This document shows positions 34,260 through 41,869 of a DNA stretch of 64,000 nucleotides, piece by piece. Made by a program: the position numbers and the translations under genes. Source of the DNA: Streptomyces sp. CB01881 (GTDB taxonomy: Bacteria > Actinomycetota > Actinomycetes > Streptomycetales > Streptomycetaceae); assembly GCF_002953255.1 (NCBI RefSeq), contig NZ_CP026498.1, positions 2,099,197 through 2,163,196 on the forward strand, in the 5' to 3' direction. The notes beneath the pieces are model-generated. The model made no database searches and had not been told where the DNA came from. It worked only from the letters and a program-made list of their open reading frames with translations. Every line of letters begins with the position of its first letter. Within the stretch, counting starts at the first letter, position 1.

Positions 34260-34958
34260 ATGTTCAAACGCCCCCGGCCCGTCCACGACGTCGAGGTCAC
34301 CGCGGTCACCCCGCTGACCTCCACCCTCACCAGGATCACCTTCACCGGCCCCGGCCTGTCCGGACTGGAGATCGAACACCCCACCCAGTGGGTCAAGTTG
34401 GCCATTCCCTCGGGACCGTCCCGGGCCTACACCATCCGCCACCACCGCCCCGGCGAATACGAGGTCGACATCGACCTCGTCCTGCACGGCAACGGCCCGC
34501 TCGCCCGCTGGGCCGCCGACGCCCGCCCCGGCGACCGGGCCCGCCTCGCCGGCCCGCGCGGGCGCCGCCCCTCCTTCGACGGCGCCGCGCACGTCCTGCT
34601 CGCCGCCGACGAGAGCGCCCTGCCCGCCGCGCTCACCGTGCTCGAAGGGCTCCCGGCCGACGTGGAGGTGTCCGCCTACTTCGAGATCGCCGGCCCCGCG
34701 GACACGCTGCCGCTCCCGGCGCGCACCGGGCTCACCGCGGCCTGGCTCCCCCGCACTCCGGCCCACCCCAAGGGGCACCGCCTCACGGAGACGCTCCTCG
34801 CCACCGACGTTCCGCCCGGCACCACCGCCTGGCTCGCCGGGGAGTCCGGCGCCGTCGCGACCGTCCGGCGCCACCTGCTCACCGACTGGGCCCTTCCCCG
34901 CGACCGCGTCCACGCCAAGGGCTACTGGAAGCACGGCGAGGCCGACCACAAGGGCTGA
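34260..34958 (+). CDS. Siderophore-interacting protein (ferric reductase, SIP family)
   Basis: This 232-aa FAD-dependent reductase is thought to release iron from ferric siderophores in the cytosol. The FAD domain shows RAYTIRHHRPGEYEVDIDLVLHG (flavin-binding R-x-Y-T/S-x-R pattern) and GPLARWAADARPGD. The NAD(P)H side shows VLLAADESALPA, and the protein ends with the typical YWKHGEADH. It is slightly shorter than the usual ~270 residues. AGGAG lies just before the ATG. It is 67 bases after tetR on the same strand. Function fits the catecholate uptake genes in the window. Confidence 0.9.
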   Translation: MFKRPRPVHDVEVTAVTPLTSTLTRITFTGPGLSGLEIEHPTQWVKLAIPSGPSRAYTIRHHRPGEYEVDIDLVLHGNGPLARWAADARPGDRARLAGPRGRRPSFDGAAHVLLAADESALPAALTVLEGLPADVEVSAYFEIAGPADTLPLPARTGLTAAWLPRTPAHPKGHRLTETLLATDVPPGTTAWLAGESGAVATVRRHLLTDWALPRDRVHAKGYWKHGEADHKG

Positions 34959-34984
34959 TCCGTGGCCCGGTCACCGCGGCCCGG

Positions 34985-35122
34985 TCACCGTCGTACGGCC
35001 GGCCGGGCCATCCGCCTCATCCCCCGCACGCAGGCGATGAGCAGATCAACAGCCGACACCAGCACCGACAGCAGCGACCGCACGGTGACGGCGAAGAATA
35101 TCTGGATCCGGTTCCACACCAT
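34985..35122 (-). CDS. Possible small membrane protein, 45 aa
   Basis: The 360-base gap between the SIP gene and the alcohol dehydrogenase contains a short minus-strand frame. ATG at 35120-35122 has a GGAGGGGAG ribosome site about 11 bases upstream, and the stop is at 34985. The product begins MVWNRIQIFFAVTVRSLL, contains one hydrophobic helix (SVLVSAVDLLIACV) and ends with a very basic tail (RGMRRMARPAVRR). About 39 of 45 codons end in G or C, as in real genes here. No family is recognised. It could be a regulatory or stress membrane peptide, or a chance frame. Confidence 0.4.
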   Translation of the reverse strand: MVWNRIQIFFAVTVRSLLSVLVSAVDLLIACVRGMRRMARPAVRR

Positions 35123-35268
35123 GGCGACCCCACTCCCCTCCAGCCCGGACCGGGCTCAAACGGCTCGAACAGCACGAAGGGCGCAACCGCCCCGGGGGAA
35201 ACGGTCGACGCCGACAACGCTCGTGACACTCCATCACACCTTTGGTGACCGTGGCAGCATGCACGAAA

Positions 35269-35298
35269 CCGGCCGGGGGCACCCACGCCCCCGGCCGG
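35269..35298. terminator. Bidirectional hairpin terminator
   Basis: A perfect 12-bp stem (CCGGCCGGGGGC against its complement at 35287-35298) with a 6-base loop is followed by CTTTC on the plus strand and GGTTTCG on the minus strand. It lies 20 bases beyond the alcohol dehydrogenase stop and likely ends the minus-strand operon of region 35.3-44.7 kb. Confidence 0.8.
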
Positions 35299-35318
35299 CT
35301 TTCGCACGCGGCCCTGCG

Positions 35319-36359
35319 TCAGGGCGCGATCGTCACCTTGAGCCCCGCCCCGCGCTCCAGGATCGCCAGGGCGTCGGCGAACCCGTCCAGGGGGAAGGTG
35401 TGCGTGATCAGGTCGTCCACCCGGACGGTGCCGTCGGCGATCAGCTCCAGCGCACGGGCGTTCTGCTCGGGGCTGGAGGAGTTGGCGCCCATGATCATCA
35501 GCTCGCGGTAGTGCACCAGGTTGGCGTCGACCGCGGTCATCGGAGCGCCCTGGGGCAGTCCGCCGAAGAGGCTGATCCTGCCCCGTCGAGCGGCGTACCG
35601 GAGCGCCTCCTCCTGGGCCGGGACGGAGGCCGAGGCCGTGATCACGACATCGGCGCCGAGCCCGTCGGTGAGCCGGAACACCTCCTCGGTGACGTCCGTG
35701 TCCGCGGCGCAGATCACCCCGTCCGGCTGGACCAGTTCGGCCGCCCGGGCCAGCCGCTCGCGGTTGAGCTCGACCAGGAACACCCGGGAGGCGCCCCGGG
35801 CGCGGGCGAGCCGGGCGTGCAGGCAGCCGATCGGCCCCGAGCCCACGATGACCACGTCGTCCCCGGCGCCGACCCCGATCAGCTCCTGGCCGTTCAGCAC
35901 GCAGGCGAGCGGCTCCGCGACGGACGCCTCGGCGAAGCTCACGCCGTCCGGGATGCGGTGCACCCCGCCCACGCCGACGACCTTCTCCGGGACGATCATG
36001 TACTCGGCGAACCCGCCGTCGTAGTGGTAGCCCATCGCCTCGAAGTTCGGGCAGACCGTCATCCGCCCGCGCCGGCACTCGTGGCAGTGCCCGCACGGGA
36101 TCGCGCCGATCACCTGGACGCGGTCGCCCACGGCCCAGCCCTCGACACCGGAGCCCAGCTCCACCACCTCACCGGCGATCTCGTGACCGAGCACCCGGGG
36201 CGGGTCGATCCGGTGGTTGCCGTACCGGTAGATCTTCAGATCGGTGCCGCACAGCGAGGTGTTGCGGACCCTGAGCTTCACCTCGCCCGGACCGGGCGTG
36301 GGCTCGGGCGAGTCCTCGATCAGGATCTTCTCGGGAGCGTAGAAACGCGCAACCTTCAC
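35319..36359 (-). CDS. Zinc-dependent alcohol dehydrogenase (MDR family)
   Basis: This 346-aa medium-chain dehydrogenase resembles the threonine/sorbitol dehydrogenase type. Catalytic zinc ligands are expected in SLCGTDLK and VLGHEIAGEVVE. The four-Cys structural zinc loop is GAIPCGHCHECRRGRMTVCPN, and the Rossmann fold is VIVGSGPIGCLHARLARARG. The GTG start at 36357-36359 has AGAAAG upstream. It is the last gene of the unrecognised minus-strand cluster, 66 bases after the DXS-like gene, and would interconvert an alcohol and a ketone or aldehyde, perhaps the acyloin made by the TPP enzyme. Substrate unknown. Confidence 0.9.
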   Translation of the reverse strand: MKVARFYAPEKILIEDSPEPTPGPGEVKLRVRNTSLCGTDLKIYRYGNHRIDPPRVLGHEIAGEVVELGSGVEGWAVGDRVQVIGAIPCGHCHECRRGRMTVCPNFEAMGYHYDGGFAEYMIVPEKVVGVGGVHRIPDGVSFAEASVAEPLACVLNGQELIGVGAGDDVVIVGSGPIGCLHARLARARGASRVFLVELNRERLARAAELVQPDGVICAADTDVTEEVFRLTDGLGADVVITASASVPAQEEALRYAARRGRISLFGGLPQGAPMTAVDANLVHYRELMIMGANSSSPEQNARALELIADGTVRVDDLITHTFPLDGFADALAILERGAGLKVTIAP

Positions 36360-36425
36360 TTCGCTGACTTTCTCGTAGGGGGTCGGTCCGAGGTGCCCGG
36401 AGGCGGGGGGTGCGTGGGACGCGGG

Positions 36426-38291
36426 TCAGCCCGTGGCCGGTGCGGCGCCGGCCATCGCGCCGAGGCCGAGCAGGCCCTCGGCCCGCTCCACCACCGCGGC
36501 CGTGCTGACGCCGAACTCGACGAGGACCTCGTCGCGGGGGCCGATCGGGAGGAAGGCGGACGGCAGCGCGATCTCGGCCGTGGCGGGCGTCCCGCCGCCG
36601 GTGTGCCGGGCGTCCGCGAGGTGGGTGAGGAGGTCCGCGTACAGGCCGGTGCCCGCCATCAGGTCCTCGACCGTGATGACCGCCCGGTGTCCCGTCGCGT
36701 CGGCGAACACCTCGGTGACGGCCGGCCGCAACCGGACGACCTCCCACACCGTGGACGAGACACCGTGCTCGCGCTCCAGCACGCTCGCCGCGGACATCGC
36801 CGTCTGCACCATCGCACCGTGCGCCAGCAGGCAGAGGTCACTGCCGCGGCGGCGCAGCAGGGCGCTGGTGCGGGCACCGTCGGGCTCGTCCTCCAGCGGC
36901 TTCCACTTCGCGTACCGGACGACCGTCGGGCCGCTGTCCCGGGCCACGGCGGAGCGGAGCAGGTCGCTCAGCTGGGCGCCGCTGGTGGGTGCGTAGATCT
37001 CCAGGCCGGGGACGGTGCGGAGCAGGCCGACGTCGTAGATGCCGTGCGAGGAGGCGCCGTCGCCGCCGGTGACCCCGCCCCGGTCGACCACGAAGGTGAC
37101 CGGGAGCCCGTGCAGCGCGACGTCGTTGACGACCTGGTCGATGGCGCGGGTGAGGAAGGTGGCGAACACCGGGAAGACGGGCCGGCAGCCCTGGCTGGCG
37201 AGCCCGGCCGCGAGGCCGACCGCCAACTGCTCGCAGATCCCCACGTCGTGGTACCGCTCGGGGAAGCGGCGCTGGAACTCCAGCAGGCCCAGGCTGTCCG
37301 GCATCGCCGCCGTGATCACGTGGACGCGGGGGTCCTGCTCGGCGAGTTCGCACAGGGTGCCGCCGAGCACGTCGCCCCAGGACCGGCTGCCGAGCGGCAG
37401 CCGCGCGTCGTCCCCGGCAGCCGGTACGGCTGCGGCGCCGGCCGTCCCGCCGACCTGGTGCAGCCGCATGACGTCGTCGTCCTCGGCCTCGGACCAGCCG
37501 AGCCCCTTCTGGGTGCGCACGTGCACCACGACCGGCCCGGCGGTCCCGGCCGCGTCGGCGAGCGCCGCCTCCAGCTTGCCGAAGTCGTGGCCGTCGACCG
37601 CGCCGATGTAGCTGAACCCGAGGGCGGTGAAGAAGAGTTCGACGTTGCGCTGGTCCTCCGGACCGCCCGTCTCGGCGTCGCACGGCTCGCCGAGGGTCAG
37701 CCGGCTCATGGTCCTCGCGTAGGACCTGCCGTTGTCGTTGTAGACGATGACCACGGGCTGCCGGCGCACGCCGATGGCGTTGATGGCCTCGTACGCCACG
37801 CCGCCGGTCAGCGCGCCGTCGCCGATCACGACCACCGACCTGGTCCCGCGGGCCAGGGTGATGCCCAGCCCCCAGGCCGGCCCGGTGGAGGAGTGGCTGT
37901 TCTCCATCGTGTCGTGCGGGGACTCCTCACGTGACGGGAAGCCGGACATCCCGGTGCGCTGCCGGAAGTCGGCGAACCCGGCCGCACGCCCCGTCAGGAT
38001 CTTGTGGGTGTAGGCCTGGTGGCCGATGTCGAAGATGATCGGATCGTCCGGGGACCGGAACACCCGGTGCAGGGCGATGGTCAGTTCGACCACCCCGAGG
38101 TTCCCCCCGAGGTGCCCGCCGGTCCGGTTGACCTCCGTGATCAGGAAGCTCCGGATGCGGGCGGCGAGGCGCTCGCACCCCTCCGTGTCCAGAGCGCGGA
38201 CCGCCTCCGGGGTGAGGCCGGTGAGATCGATTTCGTTATCGGATCCGGCAACGAGTCCACTGTCGTTGCCCTTGCCGCCAGGCGCAGCCAC
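36426..38291 (-). CDS. DXS-like thiamine diphosphate enzyme, divergent active site
   Basis: This 621-aa protein is close to the length of 1-deoxy-xylulose-5-phosphate synthase and collinear with it. Conserved parts are GGHLGGNLGVVEL (His60), IGDGALTGG...YNDNGRS for Mg-TPP (158-189), and Glu354 that activates thiamine. Changed parts matter: AEQHA has become CEQLA (353-357), the THxG loop in DRAGxxGxDGxTHxG has become SSHG (residues 414-417), and the RYPRG acceptor segment has become RYAKW (459-463). Several of these lie where real DXS binds glyceraldehyde 3-phosphate. The enzyme probably still decarboxylates a 2-oxoacid but couples it to another acceptor. GTG start with AAAGGA; 30 bases after the unknown 349-aa gene, so co-transcribed. 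Confidence 0.88.
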   Translation of the reverse strand: MAAPGGKGNDSGLVAGSDNEIDLTGLTPEAVRALDTEGCERLAARIRSFLITEVNRTGGHLGGNLGVVELTIALHRVFRSPDDPIIFDIGHQAYTHKILTGRAAGFADFRQRTGMSGFPSREESPHDTMENSHSSTGPAWGLGITLARGTRSVVVIGDGALTGGVAYEAINAIGVRRQPVVIVYNDNGRSYARTMSRLTLGEPCDAETGGPEDQRNVELFFTALGFSYIGAVDGHDFGKLEAALADAAGTAGPVVVHVRTQKGLGWSEAEDDDVMRLHQVGGTAGAAAVPAAGDDARLPLGSRSWGDVLGGTLCELAEQDPRVHVITAAMPDSLGLLEFQRRFPERYHDVGICEQLAVGLAAGLASQGCRPVFPVFATFLTRAIDQVVNDVALHGLPVTFVVDRGGVTGGDGASSHGIYDVGLLRTVPGLEIYAPTSGAQLSDLLRSAVARDSGPTVVRYAKWKPLEDEPDGARTSALLRRRGSDLCLLAHGAMVQTAMSAASVLEREHGVSSTVWEVVRLRPAVTEVFADATGHRAVITVEDLMAGTGLYADLLTHLADARHTGGGTPATAEIALPSAFLPIGPRDEVLVEFGVSTAAVVERAEGLLGLGAMAGAAPATG

Positions 38292-38321
38292 GAGGAAATC
38301 CTTTCACGAGAAAAGACACCG

Positions 38322-39371
38322 CTATTTCAGCAGCGTCAGCTGAATTCGGACATTCGTCTGCTGGTAGTCCGCGACGGTGTCGCGCAGCCGGCGCAGATAC
38401 TTGAGGTAGAGGTCGAAGTTCTGCTTGCGGGGCATTTGCACCAGCAGGCTGCTGAACTTCAGGATGTCGGCGAGCGCGGCGTCCATCCGGCCGATCTGCT
38501 CCCGGACCTCACCGCAGAGCTCCTCGCCGAGGGCGGCGGTGATCGTCGGCTCGCCGAGCAGGTAGTGCAGGTAGTGCTGGACCGGCTGGAACCGGTTCTG
38601 GACGTGCTTGTTCAGGCGGGACTGGTCGTTGAAGAGCACGGCGCCCTCGGCGAGGATCCCGTCGGCCCGGCGCTCCCAGTCGGCGATGAGCCGGTCGATC
38701 CCGTCCACGCCGACGACCACCGGGGTGACGTACCGGCTGAGCCGGCCGTCGTACAGCCGCAGTCCGAACTCGGCGAACACCGCGCGGAACGCGTCCAGCG
38801 GGGCGAGGCCGACCAGTCGGTCGATGACGGCCGAGGGCCGGATCTCGGTGACCGGGACCAGGCCGTCCTCGGTGTACGCGAGGCTCTCGGTCAGCTTGGC
38901 GAACGGCACGGGCTTGCGGTCGGCCCGGAAGTTCGGGTCCGGGCTGGTCTTCGTGTAGTAGACGGTGTCCTCGTCGTCGATGTCCACCACGAGCCACTCG
39001 GTGAGGTACGGCGTGCCGTCGGTGTGGACCAGGGACACCAGCAGGGCCACGTGCGAGCCGGCCGCGACGGCGGACCGGATCTCCTTGCCCAGCTGCTCCA
39101 CGGGGACGTCGCGCTCGCTCCAGGAGTCCCGGCAGACCAGCTCCATGAAGCCGTTGTAGCGGCTGATGATCGGCACGTCGCCGGTGACCTCGAACTGCCA
39201 GTCGTAGCAGCGGTCCATGAAGAGCAGGGGGAACGCGGGCGAGTCGCGCAGGATGTTGTAGCGGTGGAAGACGTGCCGCTCGTGGCACACGTAGTACTGG
39301 GACCGGTCGAGCTGCACCTCCCGGCGGGCCTGCTCCGAGGCTGTCATCGCGAGATCGTTCGTCTCGGTCAC
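38322..39371 (-). CDS. Unknown protein, possibly a thiol-hydrolase/acyltransferase fold
   Basis: The protein has 349 residues. GTG at 39369-39371 has AAGGAG five bases upstream. I do not recognise the family. The N-terminal third holds a Cys-His-rich motif (YYVCHERHVFHRYN, Cys29). It then continues ISRYNGFMELVCRDSWSER and GSHVALLVSLVHTDGTPYLTEWLVVDIDDEDTVYYTK, reminiscent of C39-like peptidases and BtrH-type acyl-ACP:amine acyltransferases (Cys, later His, then Asp on a strand). That is a weak inference from pattern only. The C-terminal ~130 residues are helical and charged (LFNDQSRLNKHVQNRFQPVQHYLHYLL, MDAALADILKFSSLLVQMPRKQNFDLYLKYLRRL). No signal peptide. It lies between the LmbU regulator and the DXS-like gene. 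If an acyltransferase, it could off-load the cluster's carrier protein. Confidence 0.8.
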   Translation of the reverse strand: MTETNDLAMTASEQARREVQLDRSQYYVCHERHVFHRYNILRDSPAFPLLFMDRCYDWQFEVTGDVPIISRYNGFMELVCRDSWSERDVPVEQLGKEIRSAVAAGSHVALLVSLVHTDGTPYLTEWLVVDIDDEDTVYYTKTSPDPNFRADRKPVPFAKLTESLAYTEDGLVPVTEIRPSAVIDRLVGLAPLDAFRAVFAEFGLRLYDGRLSRYVTPVVVGVDGIDRLIADWERRADGILAEGAVLFNDQSRLNKHVQNRFQPVQHYLHYLLGEPTITAALGEELCGEVREQIGRMDAALADILKFSSLLVQMPRKQNFDLYLKYLRRLRDTVADYQQTNVRIQLTLLK

Positions 39372-39598
39372 CGTCACTCCTTCACTGTGGGCCGGCGGAT
39401 TCACCGGGGTGGTCAGAAGGGAAAAAGAACACCGGACGGCACGCCGGACGGAATCCGGCGGCAACGGCGGGAGGACCGGCCGCGGGCAGCGGAGGTCCCG
39501 CCCGCAATTCCGGTCCGGCATTCCGGCAGGGCATTCCCGGACGGTTTTTTCGACCGGTGTTCCGGGAAGGGTGTGCAAGAGGGCGGGAACGCCGCCGG

Positions 39599-40285
39599 TC
39601 AGGCCGTCCGGGCCGCTTCGTCGAGCGCGCGCAGGGCCCAGTCGGAGACGCTGAGGCTGGCCTGCTCGGCCGCGGCCCGCCAGAGCTTGACGCGGTCGGC
39701 GGTGATCTCCAGTTGCAGGTCGATCCCGTCGCCCCGGCCCCGGCCGGCGTCCCCCTGAGCGCCGTCCGGCCCGCCGTCGGCGCCGTCCGCGGTCACGTCC
39801 GCCGCCTCCGCGCGCTCGTTGAGACTGGCCCGCACTTCGGCACGCAGGCGATTGCGCGACCACCCGTGGTCCTCCGCCTTGCGCAGCCAGTAATCCTGCT
39901 CCGGATCGGCCAGCGAGGCAACCTCCGCATGGTGGCCGAAGCTGAGCGCGTCCCGCCGGCGGGACAGCGGGAACCGCCGGGCGACCCAGGCGTAGTTCCG
40001 CAGGGTCTGGTAATTCAGCGAACAGTTCTCGATCGCCTCGCGATAACGGCCGTTGTAGGCCGTCTCGCCGTGCAGGAGCCAATCTCCTAGACACCACGCG
40101 GACGACGCGTGTACCGTCGACAAAAGGCGCCCCATGAGGACCCATTTTTCGTACGGAAGCCGGTTCGGCAGGTCGAGACCGGTCCGCGGAATAGAGATGG
40201 CACCGGCCTCGGCGGCCGCACCGAATTCCATCATTTGTTTCTGTGACTTTGTCACGTCAGCAGCTGCGGCAACAGCGACTGTCAT
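39599..40285 (-). CDS. LmbU-family cluster-situated transcriptional activator
   Basis: This 228-aa protein has the recognisable LmbU/NovE/HrmB core: LPYEKWVLMGRLL, SSAWCLGDWLLHGETAYNGRYREA, LNYQTLRNYAWVARRFPLSRRRDALSFGHHAEVASL and WLRKAEDHGWSRNRLRAEVRAS. These regulators are found almost only in antibiotic clusters (lincomycin, novobiocin, hormaomycin) and activate them. A Gly/Asp-rich linker (ADGADGGPDGAQGDAGRGRG) separates a C-terminal helical segment. GAGGAGAAAGC precedes the ATG. Its presence argues that the surrounding genes form a secondary-metabolite cluster. Upstream is an unusually AT-rich 423-base promoter region. Confidence 0.85.
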   Translation of the reverse strand: MTVAVAAAADVTKSQKQMMEFGAAAEAGAISIPRTGLDLPNRLPYEKWVLMGRLLSTVHASSAWCLGDWLLHGETAYNGRYREAIENCSLNYQTLRNYAWVARRFPLSRRRDALSFGHHAEVASLADPEQDYWLRKAEDHGWSRNRLRAEVRASLNERAEAADVTADGADGGPDGAQGDAGRGRGDGIDLQLEITADRVKLWRAAAEQASLSVSDWALRALDEAARTA

Positions 40286-40708
40286 GCTTTCTCCTCGCAG
40301 CAGAACCCGCGATGTGCAGGGCGATGGGCGTCCGCGCGAAGTCGGCCGGCGAATTCAGGGTCGCGCACGGCCCGCGGACGACGGAGAAATGTCAGGCTGT
40401 TGCAGGCACCATGATCACTGTTTCCCCCGTAATCATCTGTTGTTCACCTGAAGTTTGAATTGCGTTCCCCGTAATGACATCTTGATCATGACAGGACAAC
40501 CCCAGGGGGTCAAGACTTCAAGGCTTCGGGGGCCGGCCCGGTGAAAAACGGCGGCTATGTCCGAATCACGCCGGCCACAGCGCAGGCGAACCTTTTCGGT
40601 GGTGAATCAAGCCGTGACGCGGAGGGCCTCCGGCCGGTCCGGGCCTGGCGCGGCGCGTCGGTGATCCGCCCCTTCGGCCGGTCGGTCACGGCCGTCTCCC
40701 CCGCCCGC
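40286..40708 (-). promoter_or_regulatory. AT-richer regulatory region upstream of lmbU-like gene
   Basis: No gene is seen. On the minus strand a TTGACC -35 (40508-40513) and a CATGAT -10-like box (40485-40490) are 17 bp apart. Nearby are a GATCATGA palindrome-like element, a second ATGATCAC, and direct repeats CCCCGTAAT (in 40425-40435 and 40466-40474). The AT content is far above the window average. This is the likely promoter of the LmbU gene and may be where it or a global regulator binds. Confidence 0.5.
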
Positions 40709-41791
40709 TCACGCCGCACCCGCGGTCGCCGCCGCGCTGTAGGTGCCGGCGGACTGGTCGTACGGCTGCGCCAGGCCGGCCCGCGCGGCGACCGTGCTGT
40801 AGGTGCTGGAAGCGGGCGTGTACGCCGGGTCGGTGATGATCTCGCCGGCCAGGACGTCGTCGATCCGGCGCATCGTCTCCTCGTCCAGGCGGACCCCGGA
40901 CGCCGCGGCGTTCTCCCTGACCTGGTCGGGGCGCGACGCTCCGACGATGGCGGCGGAGACCGCCGGGTTCTGCAGCGTCCAGGCGACGGCGAGCTGGGCG
41001 AGCGTCAGGCCGGCCTCCTGCGCGACCGGCTTGAGGCGCTGGATCTTCCCCAGGATCTCGTCGGCCAGGAAGTACCTGATGAAGTTGGAGCCGTGCTCGT
41101 CGGTGGCCCGCGACCCGGCCGGCGGCGCCGCCCCCGGCAGGTACTTGCCGGTCAGTGCCCCCTGCGCGATGGGCGAGAAGACCATCTGGCCGATGCCGTG
41201 CTGCCGGCTCACCGGGACGACCTCGGTCTCGATCACCCGCCAGATCATGTTGTACTGCGGCTGGTTGGAGACGATCCGGTCCAGGCCGAGATCCTCGGCG
41301 ATCTTCATGGCCTCGGCGATCTCCTCGGCCCGCCACTCCGAGACCCCGATGTACAGGACCTTGCCCTGCCGCACGAGGTCGTCGAACGCGCGCAGCGTCT
41401 CGGCCAGGGGGACGTCGTGGTCGTAGCGGTGCGCCTGGTAGAGGTCGATGTAGTCGGTCCCCAGGCGGCGCAGCGAGGCGTTCGCCGATTCGATGATGTG
41501 CTTGCGGGAGAGCCCGCGGTCGTTGGCGCCCGGCCCGGTGGGCCAGTACACCTTGGTGCAGATCTCGACGGACTCGCGCCGCACCCCGGCCAGCGCCTTC
41601 CCCAGGACCTGCTCGGCCTTGGTGAGGGCGTAGACGTCGGCCGTGTCGAAGGTGGTGATCCCCTCGTCCAGGGCCGCGGAGATGCACTTGCGCGCGCCGT
41701 CCTCCTCGATCTGCGACCCGTGGGTGAGCCAGTTTCCGTAGGCGATCTCGCTGACCTTCAGGCCGCTCCGGCCGAGTTGACGGTATTCCAT
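40709..41791 (-). CDS. Aldo/keto reductase
   Basis: This 360-aa NADPH-dependent oxidoreductase is of the KCNAB/AKR-like subgroup. Features are YRQLGRSGLKVSEIAYGNW at the start and the tetrad Asp-Tyr-Lys-His in FDTADVYALTKAE, EICTKVYW and LYQAHRYD. The cofactor-binding end is TLAQLAVAWTLQNPAVSAAIVGASRPDQVRENAAAS. A C-terminal tail of ~30 residues (YTPASSTYSTVAARAGLAQPYD) exceeds the usual length. It would reduce a carbonyl or oxidise an alcohol in the cluster product. It lies 78 bases downstream of the ATP-grasp gene on the same strand. Confidence 0.9.
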   Translation of the reverse strand: MEYRQLGRSGLKVSEIAYGNWLTHGSQIEEDGARKCISAALDEGITTFDTADVYALTKAEQVLGKALAGVRRESVEICTKVYWPTGPGANDRGLSRKHIIESANASLRRLGTDYIDLYQAHRYDHDVPLAETLRAFDDLVRQGKVLYIGVSEWRAEEIAEAMKIAEDLGLDRIVSNQPQYNMIWRVIETEVVPVSRQHGIGQMVFSPIAQGALTGKYLPGAAPPAGSRATDEHGSNFIRYFLADEILGKIQRLKPVAQEAGLTLAQLAVAWTLQNPAVSAAIVGASRPDQVRENAAASGVRLDEETMRRIDDVLAGEIITDPAYTPASSTYSTVAARAGLAQPYDQSAGTYSAAATAGAA

Positions 41792-41869
41792 GCCGATTCC
41801 TAGCTGACCGATGGGCGGTCCACCGCTGCGCCCCGCCCCGCAGGAACGGGGCGGAGCGGGGCGGACGGC

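Noticed and set aside
34962..37934. A long plus-strand frame through the alcohol dehydrogenase and DXS-like genes
   Set aside because: It is a shadow frame with no recognisable domain; both minus-strand genes are well supported.
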